A stretch of 43,200 nt of DNA from Nonomuraea zeae (GCF_005889725.1 NZ_VCKX01000085.1:1-43200); one strand, 5' to 3'. Shown: positions 1-10,955, numbered from the stretch's first letter. The notes: a model not told the origin generated them from the sequence alone. Made by a program: numbers and translations.

Positions 1-963
1 GGGCTGGGTGGGCACCGTGATCCCCTTGAGCTCCTTGGTCGTCATCCCGCTGACGCTCCGAGCGATCTCCAGCATCCGGTCGAGCGAGAGCTTGTCGTCC
101 AGGGTGACGGCCTGGGTGGCGGCGAGCAGGAAGTCGTTGAGCTTGCCCGGGTCGGTGAGCAGGCCGCCGTCGGTGACCTTCTGCATCACCTTGGTGAGGA
201 AGATCTGCTGGCGCTGGATCCGGCTCAGGTCGCTGCCGTCGCCCAGCGCGTAGCGGGTGCGTACGTAGCCGAGCGCCTGCTCGCCCTTGACCACGTGCTT
301 GCCCGCGCCGAGCACCAGCTTCGCCTTGGGGTCGTTGACCGGCTTGGGCAGGCAGATCTCGATGCCGCCGATGGCGTCGATGATGCCCTTGAAGCCGGTG
401 AAGTCGACCTTCACGAAGTGGTTGATCTTGATGTTGGTGAGCGACTCCAGCGTCTTGATCGTGCAGTTGATGCCACCGTCGTTGAAGGCGGAGTTGATCT
501 GCCGGAGCCCGCCGACCAGCACGGTGCCGTTCCGGCCCTCGCACGTGGGGATCACGACCATGGAGTCGCGGGGGAAGCTGATCATGGTGGCCTTGTCCCT
601 GTTCGGGGAGATGTGCAGCAGCATGATCGTGTCGGTGCGCTCCCCCAGCCCCTGGGACTTGGCGCCGTACTTCTTGTTGTCGCCCTCGCGGGAGTCGGAG
701 CCGACGAGCAGGACGTTGAGCGCGCCGGTCTCCGGCGGGCGGCTCGCGCCCACGTTGATGGTCTCGCGGTCGATGCCGCCCTCGATGCGCCGGTAATACG
801 CGTACGCCCCGAGCGAGGCCAGCACCAGCACGACCGTGAGGCCCACGCTCACCCACCCCATCGGGGTGAGCGGATTGCGCCGCGGCCGGGGATCTCTCCT
901 CGATCCACCCGGCTCCGGATCCGTCCGTGGGCCCTGAACCGCACTACTCGGTCGCTCTCTCAT
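1..963 (-). CDS. LCP (LytR-CpsA-Psr) family cell-wall glycopolymer ligase, 3' end cut by window edge
   Basis: LCP enzymes sit in the membrane with an outward domain and transfer lipid-linked glycopolymers (teichoic acid or similar) onto peptidoglycan. The visible 321 codons show a basic, proline-rich cytoplasmic tail, one membrane segment at about residues 33-50, then the LCP domain with LNVLLVGSDSRE, ERTDTIMLLHI and ISFPRDSMVVIP, whose Asp and Arg residues bind pyrophosphate and metal. The C-terminus lies outside the window. I chose ATG 963 because AAGGGG precedes it at normal distance; an in-frame ATG at 984 has no ribosome site. A -10-like TATGCT ends 8 nt before 984, so transcription may start there and give a leader of about 21 nt. 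Divergent from the next gene. Family assignment is firm; the exact polymer is unknown. Confidence 0.93.
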   Translation of the reverse strand, partial: MRERPSSAVQGPRTDPEPGGSRRDPRPRRNPLTPMGWVSVGLTVVLVLASLGAYAYYRRIEGGIDRETINVGASRPPETGALNVLLVGSDSREGDNKKYGAKSQGLGERTDTIMLLHISPNRDKATMISFPRDSMVVIPTCEGRNGTVLVGGLRQINSAFNDGGINCTIKTLESLTNIKINHFVKVDFTGFKGIIDAIGGIEICLPKPVNDPKAKLVLGAGKHVVKGEQALGYVRTRYALGDGSDLSRIQRQQIFLTKVMQKVTDGGLLTDPGKLNDFLLAATQAVTLDDKLSLDRMLEIARSVSGMTTKELKGITVPTQP

Positions 964-1203
964 GCGGTTCACCCCTTGCGCCATGATCGCGAAGCATAGT
1001 CACAAACGGGAGCTCACGCCGACATATCAGCCCTTGTCGGGCCGCACACACGCAACCGTCCCACCCCACGGTAGTTCGCCACTCCATACTCGGGGAGACC
1101 CCGGCCCGCCCGCCACTCGTTCCTCACTTTCGCGGGATCCCGCCTCAGCGAGAGCTCCATCCAAAGCGCGCGAATCCGCAGCGTCACTACGCACAGTGCC
1201 GTC

Positions 1204-1944
1204 ATGATGACGTTCATGCTGTTGACCGAGATGGCACCCCCTCCAGGCGCCCAGGAGGTGGCCGGGCTGCGCGCCCGGGCCAGAGCCGCCCGGCGCCGCG
1301 CCCTCGTCGCGCTCTCCGCCTCGATCGCGCTGCTGGCCACCGTCCAGCTGCTCGCCGACCGGGCGCCGACCAGGGAGCAGACGCTGCCGCTCGCCATACT
1401 GTCCCTGGCGGTCTTCCTCGCGGCGCTGCCCGCGCTGGCGATCACCCAGTACGTCTGGGGCGCGCGCGCCCGCCTGGTCCGCGAGCGGGAGCGCGAGCTG
1501 TACGCCGGCGCGCACTCCGGCCGGGCCCGCCCCCTGACCCGGCTGGCGGTCGCCGGCTGCTGGGTGGTGACGCTGCTGCTCGGCTGGACGGCCCCGGGCT
1601 TCTTCCGCGCCTCCGCCCGCTACGCTTTCGCCGACACCCTGACCTGGGCCGTCGAGGCGCTGGCGGTGACGAGTTGCGCGGCGGGGGTGTTGTTCCTCCT
1701 CTGGTGGGCACGTGACGCGCTGGGGATGCTGGCGCGTGCCCTGCTCTCGGGAGGATCACCTGGCGATCCATGGGATCCCGGCCACGGCACGCGCCCGCGA
1801 GGGGGCGCGGCGCTCTGGACGGGCGCGGCCGTGGCGGTCGCCGCCCTGCTCGGAGCCCGCGCCCACCTGTGGGAACCGCCCATCGGCGCCATCTACGCAC
1901 TGCTCATCGCCGCTCTCGTCTGCGGAGTAGTTACTGACGAGTAG
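1204..1944 (+). CDS. hypothetical polytopic membrane protein
   Basis: 246 residues, no recognised family. After a short basic N-terminus there are about six hydrophobic segments (near residues 33-52, 60-85, 113-135, 146-168, 200-220 and 226-243) separated by Arg-rich loops, including a long basic loop near 85-112. No signal peptidase site or catalytic motif is visible. No strong ribosome site precedes ATG 1204; a start at 1231 is also possible. It is divergent from the LCP gene and its stop is 41 bp before the thiolase start, so it may be co-transcribed with the beta-oxidation pair, but nothing in the protein ties it to lipid metabolism. The 240-bp gap upstream (964-1203) shows no clear structure apart from the LCP promoter region. 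Confidence 0.75.
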   Translation: MMTFMLLTEMAPPPGAQEVAGLRARARAARRRALVALSASIALLATVQLLADRAPTREQTLPLAILSLAVFLAALPALAITQYVWGARARLVRERERELYAGAHSGRARPLTRLAVAGCWVVTLLLGWTAPGFFRASARYAFADTLTWAVEALAVTSCAAGVLFLLWWARDALGMLARALLSGGSPGDPWDPGHGTRPRGGAALWTGAAVAVAALLGARAHLWEPPIGAIYALLIAALVCGVVTDE

Positions 1945-1984
1945 CATGGGCACGGAACCCCATCCAGCAAGGAGATGCGAATCC

Positions 1985-3169
1985 GTGCCTTCCTCTCGTG
2001 ACGTCGTGTTCGTCGACGGCGTGCGCACACCTTTCGGCAGGTCAGGGCCCAAGGGTCTGTACGCGGAGACCCGCGCGGACGACCTCGTCGTCCGCGTCAT
2101 CCGCGAGCTCGTCAGGCGCAACCCCAACCTGCCGCCCGAGCGCGTCGACGAGGTCGCCATCGCCGCGACCACCCAGATCGGCGACCAGGGCCTGACCATC
2201 GGCCGGTCGGCGGCCGTGCTGGCCGGGCTGCCCAAGACCGTGCCCGGCTACGCGATCGACCGCATGTGCGCGGGCGCGATGACCGCGGTGACCTCGGTCG
2301 CGGGCGGCATCGCGTTCGGCGCGTACGACGTCGCGATCGCGGGCGGCGTCGAGCACATGGGCCGTCACCCGATGGGCGAGGGCGTCGACCCGAACCCGCG
2401 GTTCCTGTCGGAGCAGCTGGTCGACCCGAGCGCGCTGGTCATGGGCATGACGGCCGAGAACCTGCACGACCGCTACCCGTCGATCTCCAAGGCCCGCGCG
2501 GACGCCTACGCGGTGCTGTCGCAGGAGAAGGCGGCCAAGGCGTACGCCGACGGCAAGATCCAGCCCGACCTGGTGGAGACCGCGATCAGGACGGCCGAGA
2601 AGGGCTGGGGCCTGGCGGTCGAGGACGAGGCGCCGCGCCCGGGCACCACGCTGGAGGGGCTGAGCGGGCTCAAGACGCCGTTCCGCCCGCACGGCCACGT
2701 CACGGCGGGCAACTCCTCCGGCATCAACGACGGTGCCACCGGCTGCATCGTGGCCGCCCAGGACGTCGCGGCCGAGCTGGGGCTGAGCCCGAAGATGCGG
2801 CTGGTGTCCTACGCGTTCGCGGGCGTGGACCCCGAGGTCATGGGTGTGGGGCCGATCCCGTCCACCGAGCGGGCGCTGCGGCTGGCCGGTCTGGACATCT
2901 CCGACATCGGGCTGTTCGAGATCAACGAGGCGTTCGCCGTGCAGGTGCTGGCGTTCCTGGAGCACTTCGGCCTCGCCGACGACGATCCCCGCGTGAATCC
3001 GTACGGCGGCGCGATCGCCTACGGCCACCCGCTCGCCTCCTCGGGCGTGCGGCTGATGACGCAGCTCGCGCGGCAGTTCGGCGAGCGTCCCGACGTGCGT
3101 TACGGCATCACCACGATGTGCGTCGGCATGGGCATGGGCGGCACTGTGATCTGGGAGAACCTGGCGTGA
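1985..3169 (+). CDS. fadA: acetyl-CoA C-acyltransferase (thiolase) of beta-oxidation
   Basis: Catalyses the last step of fatty-acid beta-oxidation, thiolysis of 3-ketoacyl-CoA to acetyl-CoA and shortened acyl-CoA. The 394-residue protein has the full thiolase signature: nucleophilic Cys95 in DRMCAGAMTA, the GNSSGINDGA loop, INEAFAVQ, the base His in YGHPLASSG, and the second Cys in CVGMGMGGTVIWE. Start GTG 1985 is preceded by AAGGAG at good spacing; an in-frame ATG at 1946 would add 13 residues unlike thiolases. It lies 65 bp upstream of the FadB-like gene, forming the usual actinobacterial fadA-fadB pair, probably a trifunctional-type complex in the cytoplasm. The length is normal and all catalytic residues are present. 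Confidence 0.95.
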   Translation: MPSSRDVVFVDGVRTPFGRSGPKGLYAETRADDLVVRVIRELVRRNPNLPPERVDEVAIAATTQIGDQGLTIGRSAAVLAGLPKTVPGYAIDRMCAGAMTAVTSVAGGIAFGAYDVAIAGGVEHMGRHPMGEGVDPNPRFLSEQLVDPSALVMGMTAENLHDRYPSISKARADAYAVLSQEKAAKAYADGKIQPDLVETAIRTAEKGWGLAVEDEAPRPGTTLEGLSGLKTPFRPHGHVTAGNSSGINDGATGCIVAAQDVAAELGLSPKMRLVSYAFAGVDPEVMGVGPIPSTERALRLAGLDISDIGLFEINEAFAVQVLAFLEHFGLADDDPRVNPYGGAIAYGHPLASSGVRLMTQLARQFGERPDVRYGITTMCVGMGMGGTVIWENLA

Positions 3170-3234
3170 GCGAGCGTAGCGAGCGAACCGATGAGACGCA
3201 GCAGCATGCTCGCAGGACCGACGGAGGAGGGCCT

Positions 3235-5334
<2,100 letters not shown>

Positions 5335-5336
5335 TT

Positions 5337-5367
5337 TTACGGAGGCCCGCACGGCGGGCCTCCGTAA
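5337..5367 (+). terminator. strong hairpin terminator after fadB
   Basis: A 14-bp perfect stem (core ACGGAGGCCCGC / GCGGGCCTCCGT) with a 3-nt ACG loop starts 2 nt after the fadB stop. There is no T-run, as is common in actinobacteria. It separates the beta-oxidation pair from the inhibitor gene. Confidence 0.85.
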
Positions 5368-5422
5368 CTCGTCCCGGCCTCCGTCGTAGCGTTTGGTGCC
5401 GTCCTACGAACGGAGAGTAATC

Positions 5423-5806
5423 ATGATGCGAGCAGTCGGCACGATCGCGCTGTGCGGGGCGTTCCTGCTGGGCGCCTCGTCGCCCGCGACAGCCGCCCCC
5501 GACCCCAAGGTGCAGCTCAAGATCGTCGATGCGGCCAAGGGCGGCCCGACGAAGACGGTCTGGCTCCACTGCGCGCCCGTCGGCGGCACGCACCCCAACG
5601 CGAAGGCGGCCTGCCGCCTGCTGGAGAAGGTGAACGGCGAGCCGGGCCGGCTCAACGTCTCGCCCAAGGCCGCGTGCACGCAGGAGGTCAAGCCGCACGC
5701 CGTCGCGGTGATCGGCCGCTGGCACGGCAAGGTGGTGCACTGGGCCAAGGTCTTCCACAACAGCTGCCAGGTACGGGCCGCCACCGGAGCGGTCCTCGCG
5801 ATCTGA
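5423..5806 (+). CDS. secreted subtilisin-inhibitor-like (SSI family) protein
   Basis: A 127-residue precursor: a typical signal peptide to about residue 25 (hydrophobic core, then SSPATAAP), then one SSI domain. Family hallmarks are CAPVGGTHPNAKAAC, the reactive-loop region ACTQEVKPHAVAVIGRWHG, and FHNSCQV, giving the two conserved disulfides. SSI proteins block extracellular serine proteases by a standard-mechanism loop; aligning to the usual C-P-M-V-Y or C-T-K-E-Y loop places Gln at P1 and Glu at P1', so the target may differ from subtilisin or trypsin. Start ATG 5423 follows CGGAGAG; a second ATG is adjacent. Monocistronic between the fadB terminator and the convergent permease. Confidence 0.88.
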   Translation: MMRAVGTIALCGAFLLGASSPATAAPDPKVQLKIVDAAKGGPTKTVWLHCAPVGGTHPNAKAACRLLEKVNGEPGRLNVSPKAACTQEVKPHAVAVIGRWHGKVVHWAKVFHNSCQVRAATGAVLAI

Positions 5807-5857
5807 TCCCGGGCGAGGGGGTGGGTCCGCCCGCCCCCCGGCCCCGCCGGCGGCGCC

Positions 5858-7315
5858 TCAGCGGCGGGCCATGATCCGGCTGTGCCAGTAGCCGAACCCC
5901 AGGTAGACGAGCACGCCCAGGATCATCCAGACCACGAACCGCAGCCACGTCATCGCCGGCAGGTTGAGCATCAGGTAGAGGCAGGCCAGCACGGACAGGA
6001 TCGGCAGCACCGGCACCAGCGGCGCGCGGAACCCGCGCGGCAGGTCCGGCCTGGTCCTCCTGAGCACGATCACGCCGATCGAGACGATCATGAACGCGAA
6101 GAGCGTGCCGATGTTCACCAGCTCGGCCAGCTCGCCGAACGACACGAACCCGGCCAGGATCATCGTCACCACCCCGACGATGACCGTGAGCCTGGCCGGC
6201 GTACCGAAGCGCGGGCTGACCTGCGCCAGCCAGCGCGGCAGCAGCCCGTCGCGGCACATGGCGAACAGCACCCGGGTCTGGCCGAGCAGGAGCACGAGCA
6301 CGACGGTCGTCAGGCCGGCGAGCGCGCCGACGCTGATGATCGTGGCCAGCCAGGGGTAGCCGACCGAGGTGAACGCGTCCGAGAGCGGCGCCGAGGTGCT
6401 GAGCCGGTCGTAGCGCTGCATGCCGACGACGACGAGCGAGACGGCGACGTACAGGACCGTGCAGATGGCCAGCGAGCCGATGATGCCGCGCGGCACGTCG
6501 CGCTGGGGCTCGATGGTCTCCTCGGCGGCGGTGGCCACGATGTCGAAGCCGATGAAGGCGAAGAACACGATCGCCGCGGCGGAGAAGATGCCGATCACGC
6601 CGAACGCGACGGGCGTGACCCCGAACAGCAGCTGGATCAGCGGCGCGTTCAGCCCCTCCACGCGCGGCGTGGCCACCGGGTCGGGGATGAAGGGGGTGTA
6701 GTTGGCGGCCTTGACGAAGAACAGCCCGGCCACGATGACCAGCAGGACCACCGCGATCTTGGTGATCACGAGGATCAGGTTCACCCGCGAGGACAGCTTG
6801 ATGCCGGCCGCCAGGACCGCGGTGAGGATGGCGACGATGAGGATGGCGGGGACGTTCACCACGGGGTCGTCGCCGGCGATGGCGCTGGGCAATTCGAGGC
6901 CGATGGAGGCCAGCATGGAGGCGAAGTAGCCCGACCAGCCGACCGCCACCACGGCCGCGGCCAGGGCCAGCTCCAGGATCAGGTCCCAGCCGATCACCCA
7001 GGCGGGGAACTCGCCCAGGGTGGCGAAGGCGAAGGTGTAGGCGGACCCGGCCACCGGGATCGTGGAGGCGAACTCGGCGTAGCACAGGGCGGCGAGCCCG
7101 CAGACGACGGCCGCGACGACGAACGAGACCGCCACGGCCGGGCCCGCCAGCTCCTTGGCGACCTGCCCCGTGAGCACGAAGATCCCGGTGCCGACGATGA
7201 CGCCGATGCCGAAGACCGTGAGGTCGGTGGCGGTCAGGCGCTTTCGCAGCTGGTGCTCGGGAGCTTCGGTGTCGCGGATCGACTGCTCGACGCTCTTCGT
7301 GCGAAAGATGTCCAC
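5858..7315 (-). CDS. APC-superfamily amino-acid permease (cationic amino-acid transporter type)
   Basis: 485 residues with about 12 to 14 membrane segments; imports or exchanges amino acids across the cytoplasmic membrane. The N-terminus LTATDLTVFGIGVIVGTGIFVLTG is the helix-1 GxGIF substrate motif of the APC superfamily, and FFAFIGFDIVATAAEET is the conserved helix-6 motif of the CAT/YfnA group. Start GTG 7315 is preceded by AAGGA nine bases upstream. It is divergent from the DedA gene and convergent with the SSI gene, 51 bp away. Substrate cannot be read from sequence; cationic or broad specificity is inferred from the subfamily. Confidence 0.9.
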   Translation of the reverse strand: MDIFRTKSVEQSIRDTEAPEHQLRKRLTATDLTVFGIGVIVGTGIFVLTGQVAKELAGPAVAVSFVVAAVVCGLAALCYAEFASTIPVAGSAYTFAFATLGEFPAWVIGWDLILELALAAAVVAVGWSGYFASMLASIGLELPSAIAGDDPVVNVPAILIVAILTAVLAAGIKLSSRVNLILVITKIAVVLLVIVAGLFFVKAANYTPFIPDPVATPRVEGLNAPLIQLLFGVTPVAFGVIGIFSAAAIVFFAFIGFDIVATAAEETIEPQRDVPRGIIGSLAICTVLYVAVSLVVVGMQRYDRLSTSAPLSDAFTSVGYPWLATIISVGALAGLTTVVLVLLLGQTRVLFAMCRDGLLPRWLAQVSPRFGTPARLTVIVGVVTMILAGFVSFGELAELVNIGTLFAFMIVSIGVIVLRRTRPDLPRGFRAPLVPVLPILSVLACLYLMLNLPAMTWLRFVVWMILGVLVYLGFGYWHSRIMARR

Positions 7316-7415
7316 GATCAGCGATCCTTCCCCTACCCCCGGTGATCATGCGCTTTCCCGGTGGGATGAGGCCGTCCCTGCTGGAGTCCGCTGCCCTGGG
7401 TAGCAGGTCCTGGTC

Positions 7416-8051
7416 ATGCTCGACGAACTGCTCGACACGCTGGCCAGGCAAGACGCGGGGGTGGTGCTGCCGCTCCTGCTGGTCTTCCTGACCCTGGACG
7501 CCTCGGTCGGCGTCGGTCTCGTCACCCCCGGCGACGCCCTGCTGCTCTTCGCCGGCGCCACCGCGAACAGCGCCGGCGAGGTCCTGTCACTGATCGGCGC
7601 CGGGGTGCTGGCGTGCTTCGCGGGGGCGTCCGGCGGGCACGTCCTCGGGCGGCGCTACGGCGCCCGGCTGCGGCACGGCAGGCTGGGGCGGCGCGTCGGG
7701 GAGGCGCGCTGGGCGCGGGCCGAGAAGCTGTTCGAGCGCAGCGGCTGGGCGCTGGCGCTGGCGTATTTCCTGCCGGTGCTGCACGCGCTGACGCCGGCCG
7801 TGGCGGGCGCGGTGGGCATGCCGTACCGCAGGTTCATGCCGTGGGCGATGCTCGGCAGCGTCGCGTGGGTGAGCGTCTACGTGACCATGGGCGCGGTCGC
7901 GAGCAGGGTGGTGCGCGAGCACGCCGACTGGCTGGTGCCCGTGGCGGCCGCGGCGGTGGTCGTCGTGCTGGCGATCACCACCGCGGTCCGCCGGGCGCTC
8001 AACGGCGGGCGGGCTCGGCGGCGGAGGCCCGCTTGGCGACGGCCTCGGTGA
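7416..8051 (+). CDS. DedA family membrane protein
   Basis: 211 residues, DedA/SNARE-associated type (VTT domain), a family now linked to lipid flipping in membranes. Evidence is the VTPGDALLLFAGA re-entrant motif near residue 35, GGHVLGRRYGARL, and FLPVLHALTPAVAGAVGMPYRRF, where the conserved Arg/His and Pro-Gly positions of the family are seen; further membrane segments follow near 140-155 and 165-187. The last 16 residues are very Arg-rich (NGGRARRRRPAWRRPR) and are encoded on the strand opposite the end of dxs: the two genes overlap tail to tail by 53 bp. Divergent from the permease gene with a 100-bp gap. Confidence 0.88.
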   Translation: MLDELLDTLARQDAGVVLPLLLVFLTLDASVGVGLVTPGDALLLFAGATANSAGEVLSLIGAGVLACFAGASGGHVLGRRYGARLRHGRLGRRVGEARWARAEKLFERSGWALALAYFLPVLHALTPAVAGAVGMPYRRFMPWAMLGSVAWVSVYVTMGAVASRVVREHADWLVPVAAAAVVVVLAITTAVRRALNGGRARRRRPAWRRPR

Positions 8052-9900
8052 TCTGCCGGGCGAGGTCCTGGCCCGTCAGGCCGATCCTGGCGAGGATCGC
8101 GGCGCGCTTGGCGTGGTCGAGGAACTCCTGCGGGATGCCGAAGGTGCGTACGGGCACGTCGACGTCGGCGTCGCGCAGCAGGCGGGCCACGGCGTCGCCC
8201 ACGCCGCCCACGCGGCCGTTGTCCTCCACTACCGCCACCAGCTTGTGCGCGCCCGCGGCCAGGGCGAGCGCCTCGTCCAGCGGCTTGACCCAGCGCGGGT
8301 CGACCACGGTGGTCGCGATGCCCTGGGCGTCGAGCAGGACCGCGGCGTCCATGCAGAGCTGAGCCATCGGGCCGACGCCGACCAGCAGCACGTCGGGCTC
8401 GGCCGCGCCGTCGCCCTCGGCGGTGCGCAGCAGGTCCATCTCGCCGAGCTTGCCCACCGGCTCGATCGGCTCGGCCACCGGGCCCTTGGGGAAGCGCAGC
8501 ACGGTCGGCCCGTCGCCGACCTCGACGGCCTCGCGCAGCAGCTCGGCGACCCGGTCGCCGTCACGCGGCACCGCGATGCGCAGCCCCGGGATGACCTGGA
8601 GGATGGACAGGTCCCACATGCCGTTGTGGCTGGCGCCGTCGTCGCCCGTGACGCCCGCCCGGTCGAGCACCACGGTGACCGGCAGGCGGTGCAGGGCGAC
8701 GTCCATGAGCAGCTGGTCGAAGGCCCGGTTGAGGAACGTGGCGTAGACGGCCACGACCGGGTGCATGCCGCCGAGGGCAAGCCCGGCGGCGCTGGTCAGC
8801 GCGTGCTGCTCGGCGATGCCCACGTCGTAGATGCGGTCGGGATAGGCGTCGGCGAAGGCGTTGAGCCCCGTCGGGTGCAGCATGGCCGCGGTGATCGCGA
8901 CCAGGTCGTCGCGCTCCTTGCCGAGCCGGACGAGCTCCTCGCTGAACACGTTGGTCCAGATGCGGGGCTTGGGCTTCTCCGCGCCGGTGGCCCGGTCGAA
9001 GGCGCCCGGCGAGTGGAACTGGTCCTCGTCGTGGTTCTCGGCGGGGGTGTAGCCGCGGCCCTTCTGGGTGAGCGCGTGCACGATGACGGGGCCGCGGAAG
9101 TCGCGGGCCTGGCGCAGGGCCGCCTCCATGGCCTGCTCGTCGTGGCCGTCGATCGGGCCGACGTATTTCAGCCCGAGGTCCTCGAACATGACCTGCGGCG
9201 CCAGGACGTCCTTGACGCCCTTCTTGAAGCCGTGCAGCGCGTCGTAGAGGACGGGAACGTTCCCGATCTTGTCTTTGACGTAGTCGAGCATGTCCTCGTA
9301 GCGGCGGTTGACCCGCAGCGAGGACAGGTGGGAGGCCAGGCCGCCGATCGTCGGCGAGTAGGAGCGGCCGTTGTCGTTGACCACGATCACGAGCCGCAGG
9401 TCCTTGCCCGCGGCGATGTTGTTGAGCGCCTCCCAGGCCATGCCGCCGGTCAGCGCGCCGTCGCCGATCACCGCGACGACCGTGCGGTCGTGCTCGCCGC
9501 GCAGTTTGTACGCCTTGGCCAGGCCGTCGGCGTAGGACAGCGCGGTCGAGGCGTGGGAGTTCTCCACGAGGTCGTGCTCGGACTCGGCCTGGCTCGGATA
9601 GCCCGACAGGCCGCCCTCCTGCTTGAGCGCCTCGAACCCGGCGGCCCGGCCGGTGAGGAGCTTGTGCACGTAGGCCTGGTGGCCGGTGTCCCAGACGACG
9701 GGGTCGTGCGGCGAGTCGAAGACGCGGTGGATCGCGATGGTGAGCTCCACCACCCCCAGGTTGGGCCCCAGATGACCGCCGAACCGCGCGCACGAGTCGA
9801 CGAGGAGGTCACGAATCTCCCCCGCGAGCCGCGGCAGCTCCTCGACAGCGAGCCGTTTGACGTCGTGCGGTCCCTTAACCGAGCCCAGCAACCCGCTCAC
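7999..9900 (-). CDS. dxs: 1-deoxy-D-xylulose-5-phosphate synthase
   Basis: Condenses pyruvate and glyceraldehyde-3-phosphate with thiamine diphosphate, the first step of the MEP isoprenoid pathway (also feeding thiamine and pyridoxal). The 633-residue protein has HLGPNLGVVELTIAIHRVFD and WDTGHQAYVHKLLTGR at the N-terminus, the ThDP/Mg motif VIGDGALTGGMAWEALNN, YVGPIDGHD, the transketolase pyrimidine domain with DVGIAEQHALTSAAGLA, and the C-terminal domain with VEDN. Start GTG 9900 is preceded by GAGGGGAGCC and matches the usual N-terminus; the open frame continues upstream without dxs similarity. It overlaps the DedA gene at its 3' end and diverges from the first metallopeptidase gene. Confidence 0.96.
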   Translation of the reverse strand: MSGLLGSVKGPHDVKRLAVEELPRLAGEIRDLLVDSCARFGGHLGPNLGVVELTIAIHRVFDSPHDPVVWDTGHQAYVHKLLTGRAAGFEALKQEGGLSGYPSQAESEHDLVENSHASTALSYADGLAKAYKLRGEHDRTVVAVIGDGALTGGMAWEALNNIAAGKDLRLVIVVNDNGRSYSPTIGGLASHLSSLRVNRRYEDMLDYVKDKIGNVPVLYDALHGFKKGVKDVLAPQVMFEDLGLKYVGPIDGHDEQAMEAALRQARDFRGPVIVHALTQKGRGYTPAENHDEDQFHSPGAFDRATGAEKPKPRIWTNVFSEELVRLGKERDDLVAITAAMLHPTGLNAFADAYPDRIYDVGIAEQHALTSAAGLALGGMHPVVAVYATFLNRAFDQLLMDVALHRLPVTVVLDRAGVTGDDGASHNGMWDLSILQVIPGLRIAVPRDGDRVAELLREAVEVGDGPTVLRFPKGPVAEPIEPVGKLGEMDLLRTAEGDGAAEPDVLLVGVGPMAQLCMDAAVLLDAQGIATTVVDPRWVKPLDEALALAAGAHKLVAVVEDNGRVGGVGDAVARLLRDADVDVPVRTFGIPQEFLDHAKRAAILARIGLTGQDLARQITEAVAKRASAAEPARR

Positions 9901-10024
9901 GGATCCGGCTCCCCTCTGCTCTTGTTCGCCGATCCACCCGAGTCTAGTTCGCGGACGCCTCACTGACTCCATCGAGTCAATTGCACCCACATATGTCCGA
10001 TCTTGACCTAGTCTTTCGGTACCT

Positions 10025-10912
10025 ATGAACTCCGCCCCCTTTGGAAAGATCGCGGCCCTTGTGGCGGCTGTGCTGGCACTTGCCCTGGCAGCAGCCGCTT
10101 TGGTGCTCGTGCTGGCGGATGTGGCCACGACCTCCACGGAGCCCGTGAACGAGGCGCAGCAGGCCGCCGCACCGCCCACCAAGGCCGGGCGCGGCAAGAA
10201 GCAGGCGCCCGTCCTCGGCAAGGCGCTGGCGACGGCGAACCCGCTCTACCAGACGGGCCGGCTCACCGACGTGAACTGCTCGCCCGGCGACCTGCCGGCC
10301 GGGAGCATGATCGCCTACCGGCGCTTCCTGACCCGGGTGACCAACTGCCTGAACAAGGCGTGGGCCGCCCAGTTCCGCAAGGCGGAGGCCACGTTCACCA
10401 AGCCGCGGCTGCGCATCATCACCACCAAGGTGAAGACGCCCTGCGGCGCGTGGAACACCGGCGCCGACGGCGTCTACTGCTCGACCGACCGCACGATGTA
10501 CCTGATGATCAGCAAGGACCAGCTCCGCAACCCGTTCCCGCTGGGCATCACCCGGCTGATCGCCCACGAGTACGGTCACCACGTGCAGCAGATCTCCGGC
10601 ATCTGGGGCTATTACTGGACGGCCAGAGAAGGGGCGACCAAGGCCAAGCGGCTGCAGCTCTCGCGTAATTCCGAGTTGCAGGCCGAGTGCTTCTCCGCGG
10701 TCTTCATGAGCACGATGAAGGGAACCTCGCTGGTCACCGACGCCGACTGGGCGTACACGGTGGACTGGTTCCGGAAGAACGGCGCCAAGGGCTGGCCGCA
10801 GAACGACCACGGCAAGGGGCCGACGCAGGCGGCCTGGATGACGCGCGGATTCAACCGCGGCACTCCCGGCGCGTGTAACACGTGGGCGGCTTCACCCCGA
10901 AATACACTTTAA
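10025..10912 (+). CDS. secreted or membrane-anchored neutral zinc metallopeptidase, paralogue 1
   Basis: 295 residues. An N-terminal hydrophobic stretch (about 8-31) acts as signal or anchor, followed by an Ala/Thr/Pro/Lys linker and a catalytic domain of the putative neutral zinc metallopeptidase type (PF04228-like). Zinc site: HEYGHH at 181-186 (His181, Glu182, His185) and Glu217 in ELQAE. Six conserved Cys (NC at 84-85, NCLNKAW, TPC, VYC, AEC, ACNTW) suggest disulfides outside the cell. It shares an NPLYQTGRL segment after the linker with paralogue 2. First of three tandem copies; 43 bp separate it from the second. A TAGTCT hexamer ends 10 nt before ATG and no Shine-Dalgarno is visible. 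Substrate unknown. Confidence 0.88.
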   Translation: MNSAPFGKIAALVAAVLALALAAAALVLVLADVATTSTEPVNEAQQAAAPPTKAGRGKKQAPVLGKALATANPLYQTGRLTDVNCSPGDLPAGSMIAYRRFLTRVTNCLNKAWAAQFRKAEATFTKPRLRIITTKVKTPCGAWNTGADGVYCSTDRTMYLMISKDQLRNPFPLGITRLIAHEYGHHVQQISGIWGYYWTAREGATKAKRLQLSRNSELQAECFSAVFMSTMKGTSLVTDADWAYTVDWFRKNGAKGWPQNDHGKGPTQAAWMTRGFNRGTPGACNTWAASPRNTL

Positions 10913-10918
10913 TCCGGC

Positions 10919-10947
10919 TTTACCTGGAACTCCCTCTTTAATAGGGT
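10919..10947 (+). promoter_or_regulatory. promoter of metallopeptidase paralogue 2
   Basis: TTTACC at 10919-10924, a 17-bp spacer and TAGGGT at 10942-10947. The start codon begins 8 nt after the hexamer, so the predicted transcript begins at or next to the ATG (leaderless). It shows the second paralogue has its own promoter in the 43-bp gap. Confidence 0.6.
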
Positions 10948-10955
10948 GCCTTCTC

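Noticed and set aside
2266..3234. Frame open through the thiolase gene and continuous with fadB, implying a 1022-residue protein
   Set aside because: The upstream part is out of frame with the intact thiolase and is Arg/Gly-rich shadow sequence; fadB has its own GTG and ribosome site at 3235.
3170..3234. GAGCGTAGCGAGCG stretch between fadA and fadB as a regulatory repeat
   Set aside because: Short imperfect GAGCG repeats of this kind are common between actinobacterial genes and no second well-matched copy supports a function here.
8113..9966. 617-codon open frame opposite dxs
   Set aside because: Low-complexity shadow of a conserved enzyme gene.
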